Part shown: positions 59,991-64,000 of the stretch, in pieces
How positions within the stretch are numbered: position 1 is the stretch's first letter
How the letters are laid out: every line of letters begins with the position of its first letter
Source: Salvia splendens
Taxonomy: Eukaryota; Streptophyta; Magnoliopsida; Lamiales; Lamiaceae
Length of the DNA: 64,000 bases
Direction: 5' to 3'
Assembly: GCF_004379255.2 (NCBI RefSeq)
Contig: NC_056037.1
Location: 33,825,012-33,889,011, forward strand
Made by a program: the position numbers and the translations under genes
Notes under the pieces: generated by a model
Told to the model about the DNA's origin: nothing
Database searches by the model: none
Seen by the model: the letters and a program-made list of their open reading frames with translations, nothing else

Positions 59991-60001
59991 AGTATCACCA
60001 A
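55794..60001 (-). pseudogene. LINE ORF2 (endonuclease, reverse transcriptase, RNase H), inactivated
   Basis: The endonuclease part holds FLVWNAQGVANARTKRHLR, AAVIEPHRT and VGGDFNMFLTNEE. A 1-bp loss near 59410-59425 shifts frame between IFTWHRGG and AQGGLWERLDCILI. The reverse transcriptase has LDMAKAYDRVQW, GLRQGDPLSPSLFVL and LSYADDIIIFSR, with the YADD centre intact. A C-terminal zinc-binding region is followed by RNase H (WVKLNTDGAF, SSFEAELLALILGLEMA, IELDSAALV, YREGNRAADFQAG), all acidic residues present. In-frame stops occur at 58461-58463 (TGA), 57480-57482 (TAG), 56682-56684 (TAG) and 56583-56585 (TAG). All frames after the single shift stay in register, so decay is recent and mostly by point mutation. 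Confidence 0.93.
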
Positions 60002-60694
60002 TTATTCATGAATTAAATAATTCATGGTTAAGAAGCTTTTAATAATTTGCTTCCAACTAATATAGGAAAAGCATTTCCAGGCCACCATTAAAGGAGCGGT
60101 GTGATGCATTTTAGCTAATAAAAAAATTAAAGAGAATGTGCACGCCTTAGTTGTATATGTTCACAATCATCACAACCTTCTTTTTTATTGATTGAATGAT
60201 TTATAATGTCTCCTAGAAAGTTACAGGAACATTTTTGCATCAACTTTTATTGTTTTTTTTCTTCAATCCCTAAATATGCATTTTGTTATTATTCCAAAAT
60301 TGCGACCATAGTTTGTCATTAAAACAAGATGTAACCTTTTGCTAATAAACAATGGCGTATCCAGAATTTTATGTTTTAGGTGCGATAAATTGTTACATGA
60401 TGTGTTATCTTTACTCCAGAATTATATATAGATTTATTTGAGCAAAGTTGCAGTTATTTTTTAAAAGATTTAAAAAAAAATCGAACCTAAGTTAACATTA
60501 GAGGAAAGTGTTCTACCACATCGCTAATGCTCTGTTATAAAAAAAAATCTCATCATATTATTATGCTTTATTTTGGGGGTACAATTGTGTACACTGATAC
60601 AGATTTAAATGAAAATTCGGAAGTCCCAAATTCCATGGACGTAGCAAAAAATCATTTGTAACTTCCAAAGAAGTAAGGAACCATCGTAAGAATC
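59991..60694. other. Spacer between LINE and ISPD 3' end
   Basis: The sequence is AT-rich with no gene or clear repeat. The right portion should contain the ISPD 3' UTR. Confidence 0.5.
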
Positions 60695-63600
60695 TTAATC
60701 TTCAGGGTTCAATATTCTCTCAGCAAGCAATAAATCGTCTGGGGTCGTAACCTGCATTTCAATGTCATTCATATTAGTTTTTCATCTCGGTGCTTATGGT
60801 CTACGCATTGAGGTCATTGTTCCAGAGATATTGCAGAGGTCGGGTATAAAGATTTCAAAATGTTCAGGCATAAAGTGTTTCACTACCTTGATGTTGGTGT
60901 AAGATCCTTCAGTAATGTACACTGGATGTTTGAGGTGCTCCACTATAGAAACGTCATCGGTAACTTCAAGCCCTTCTCTGCAGAAATCACAGGAGACCAA
61001 GAAAACTATGAAATATGTGCCTTTATCCACACACACACACACATAAATGTTACCACACATCTATATCTTCCGAGTCCTATTGAGCTGAGACATTCGAACA
61101 AGGTCTTTATGATGACAACAGATTTCATAAATTTATCTGGTGTGGTTGTTGCCTCACTGCTATTTATTGATTGAATTTGCTATACAAAGTAGGGTATATA
61201 AAATAGAAATATAGAAGATTAGTTTAGCGTGGATAAAGAGTCACCTATTTACAAGCTCGAAACCTTTCCTAAGCAAGTCCGGTTTGATAACCTGCACATT
61301 ATTATAGTTGATCAGTTGTACATACACACTTATTGAATGGTTCAGAAAATCCACGTCGTGCACATGCCCAAATGAAGTTCTGATGCACAGCTACACACCT
61401 GTGGGGTTTGCATTTCCCAGAGGGTCTTCCTGTCCAGTGTTTTAACCACAAAAGACTCGGCATTAGCCTGAATCAGTAAAACAAGAGTAAACATATTAGT
61501 ATTTTTCTCCAGAATGTGAAGCAACACGAATTACTACTTGAAATGAAAATCTGTCATTACACTTGCACAGGTTGTTATAACTTTTTTTTCATCAACCCAC
61601 GCCCTCGAATCTTAACAACTAATTACTTGAAGGGTTTTATTTTGTCTAAGCATAGGTTTCAGGGGACAGAATTTTAGTGCCCACCTCCTTGATTGTAGCC
61701 TTAGCAGGAACACCTAGCACAGCTGCCCCAATTCGCTTGCCATCCTTCAGAACCTGGTAACGAATAACATAATTATGGTTATTGTACTTGTAACTCCAAG
61801 CCTAACATTATTTGGCAATATGCATCATCTAAACATACTTAGAAAAAGGTAAACGTGTAAAATCTTAATTAGATTATCAGGATTTAATAATCAAGCACCA
61901 AGACACAAATTAAGTACATTGTCAGATGCATCAAGCCATCAACTAACAAATAAATGGAAGTAAATTTAACCTACACATATGTAGCTATAGTCTGCTATGT
62001 ATAACCAATGATTTAGTGACAGTAATTGGAAAGGAAGTAATTTAACACTGAATAAGAAAATAGCTTGTGTTTCACTTCCCAATGGGACAATTGCAAACAG
62101 GATAGAAACTTATAGACTCAGATACAAGTTTCTTACTTTTTTGTACACATCAGATATTCTTAGCTATACCCGTCTTTCTCGTTGATCGTTAAACATATAA
62201 AGCCAAAGAATATTATGTTCCCATGATTCCTTGTAACTCTCTTTAACTAATAGTGTTGTTCACAGCAGCAAACAACAATCTCAAACATGTATAGATGATA
62301 CAAATCTGAAATTCTGTGCTTTAAACTGGCTTCTTTATCAATGACAATTGGATATGAAATAGATTTTTGCACATCTTCTCATTTAAGAAGATGAGTAACA
62401 CAGCCAAATGGAGAAGTTAACACTTACCTTTGCGACATCTGGAGTTTCCACGAGAGGTCTTGCAGAATCATGTATACAGACTAGCTCAGAATTTACATCA
62501 ATTGCCTGAAACAAAGTCCTCATTTTTTAGTAGACTTATAAAATATATGACTCTGTTCCAAATAATTCCACATCATCCGAATAGGTATAATTTCTATAAT
62601 GTGTGCTAAGACTAATTTGGAGAGTTTAGTGTCGACATTGCAGATCAGGGACTAAATTCAACATATGGAAAAACTGCTGATCCTGAAAGTGATTGTGGTT
62701 TACCTCAACTTCAGATTATTTTTAGACATCATTAACTTAGTGAATGTGATTATTTTTTGCATTAAAATTTCCAGTGCCGGAAATCTGCACAGGCTGTCAG
62801 GCTCACCCGTAAAATGAGGTAGAAGTTCATGTTCCACCTCAGACAGAAACGACGTCGTTCTTGTCTTCACCTAAAACAAATCCTCCTTTTATTTAAGAAC
62901 CCTCAATCAGGCCATAATCACAATTAACCCTTGAACCCTTCTGAAATTAATAGTAAGTTTTTATCCAGAATAGCCATTCTGGAAAGTGTGTCCCTAAGAT
63001 AACATACTTAGCTAGTAGCTACCCTTAACTTAAGGAACATGAGGAAGATTCTAGTCATATAAATCAATGAGCAGTTGTAGGCCATTTCAGAACTTTCATT
63101 GATAAGGCTTTCATCTTGCGACAACTCATGTGAAAAGGGGAAAATGTACGCAAATGATAAGTTTCTATACAGTAAAGTTAGTACTAGATTCAAACAACTG
63201 ATGAATACATTACCTCTAATCCACTGTATACAGAATCTTGCCTCTCTTTCCCAGGCAAAGCAAATTTCAGGTCAATGTGAATATTGTCTCTGGCATCTAA
63301 CACCACAAAAGCAGGTATTAAGTCTTTTGTTGTCTCACAGAATAGGTACCAACCAAGCCATTTCCAGTACATACCACATATACAGGAAGCATTTTCATTT
63401 GAGTATTTCTTGAATTAAACAATTGTTTTAGATAACATATTCAGACCTTCAAAAATGTCTCGATACGAAGGATCACATACTACAATAATTTCCTTCACCT
63501 CAGGCATCCTCGAGAAAGTGTAGAAACTGCAAGATACATAATAGTGTAGTTCAACAACAAAAAGAGGTTACAAAAATGGAGAAACTCATTCATTCTTATT

Positions 63601-63756
63601 ATTGTCAAATGAATTGTTGTTAAGGAAATATCTCATGATTACACATCATTTGGCATAACCAATAGCATTTACAAGAAAGATATTTAGTTCTTGCACTCAC
63701 CTGTATAAAGCTATCGGTTGGCCAAGAAGTGGAAGATACTGCTTAGGCATGCTTGC
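60695..63756 (-). CDS. ISPD: 2-C-methyl-D-erythritol 4-phosphate cytidylyltransferase, plastid (partial, 5' exon off window)
   Basis: IspD (MCT) couples CTP to methylerythritol phosphate in the plastid MEP pathway for isoprenoids. The exons in view are 63701-63756, 63447-63526, 63214-63296, 62428-62505, 61685-61753, 61399-61467, 61245-61291, 60887-60977 and 60695-60751, all GT-AG and in one frame (210 codons including the stop). Recognisable blocks are [105 protein letters not shown] and the C-terminal [13 protein letters not shown]. The first exon, with the transit peptide and the glycine-rich CTP-binding start (GGxGxRM), should lie beyond 64000. No lesion was seen. Confidence 0.94.
61028..61043. 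repeat. (CA)n microsatellite in ISPD intron
   Basis: About eight CA dinucleotides lie in the intron between the exons at 60887-60977 and 61245-61291. Confidence 0.85.
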
Positions 63757-64000
63757 CTGTGAATCAAATAACACAGAATACAATCAACCATGTGATGAAT
63801 AGCCCTTAGAAGAAGATAAGAAGGTGAAACGAAAAAAAGGAAGCATAAATAATAAAAGACGGAGACATATTCAATATCTAACTTTCCCATTCAAATAAGA
63901 AGCCAAAACCAAGTATTGAATCCGTGATGACTTTTGTACTGTATGAACCCATAGTTTCACAAATCATACCAATCAGCAAAAAAGCTAATATAACCAGTCA
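63757..64000 (-). other. Start of ISPD first intron (in window)
   Basis: The acceptor of the exon at 63701-63756 lies at 63757. No further coding block is visible before the window edge, so this stretch is read as intron. Confidence 0.6.

Noticed and set aside
1..64000. CRISPR arrays, bacterial operons, prophage or other prokaryotic systems
   Set aside because: The sequence is a plant nuclear genome with spliced genes. The regular repeats seen belong to transposon ends and simple repeats.
1..64000. tRNA, rRNA or snoRNA genes
   Set aside because: I saw no convincing box A/B with cloverleaf, rRNA core or box C/D pair by eye. A tRNAscan-SE and Rfam run would be decisive.

Overview
This is a plant nuclear window. 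The genes are split by many short introns with GT-AG borders and AT-rich interiors. The proteins are plant-specific or plant-typical (methionine S-methyltransferase, a ROOT UVB SENSITIVE protein, a plastid-type IspD, an ER-type small heat-shock protein), and the spaces hold plant transposons (Stowaway-like MITEs, MULE, PIF/Harbinger, L1-type LINE). A eudicot is likely. I cannot name the species from sequence alone.

Layout, left to right. At 123-12814 (minus) is most of CAND1, the cullin exchange factor; its last exons lie off the left edge. At 12972-15646 a Mutator-like element with long inverted ends sits about 160 bp upstream of the CAND1 start codon. At 15647-17943 is repeat-rich spacer. 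At 17944-26262 (minus) is mitochondrial CLPX in 15 exons; its introns hold a decayed PIF/Harbinger element, a patch of apparent mitochondrial DNA and MITEs. A short divergent promoter (26263-26858) separates it from RUS6 (26859-31866, plus, 13 exons). At 32969-35842 (minus) is a small thioredoxin-fold protein without a CxxC site, with a 5' UTR exon near 36605. At 36716-39001 is MITE-rich spacer. At 39002-43087 (minus) is the 26S proteasome ATPase RPT5 (10 exons). At 44160-44673 (minus) is an ER-type small heat-shock gene whose N-terminus is broken but whose heat-shock promoter motifs remain. At 45792-54083 (minus) is methionine S-methyltransferase (12 exons). At about 55540-59990 (minus) is a truncated LINE with several nonsense lesions. 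At 60695-63756 (minus) is the 3' part of plastid ISPD (MCT), whose first exon is off the right edge.

The genes do not form an operon-like unit. Four of them concern protein quality control or turnover (CAND1 for SCF ligases, CLPX for mitochondrial proteolysis, RPT5 for the proteasome, the sHSP remnant for ER folding), which I take as coincidence. I reconstructed exon borders by hand from splice signals, reading-frame phase and family conservation; exon lengths sum to intact frames for CAND1 (partial), CLPX, RUS6, the thioredoxin-like gene, RPT5, MMT and ISPD (partial). I found no clear undescribed system. The most informative oddities are four GC-AG introns in three genes, the CLPX intron cargo, the broken sHSP with kept promoter, and the MULE next to CAND1.
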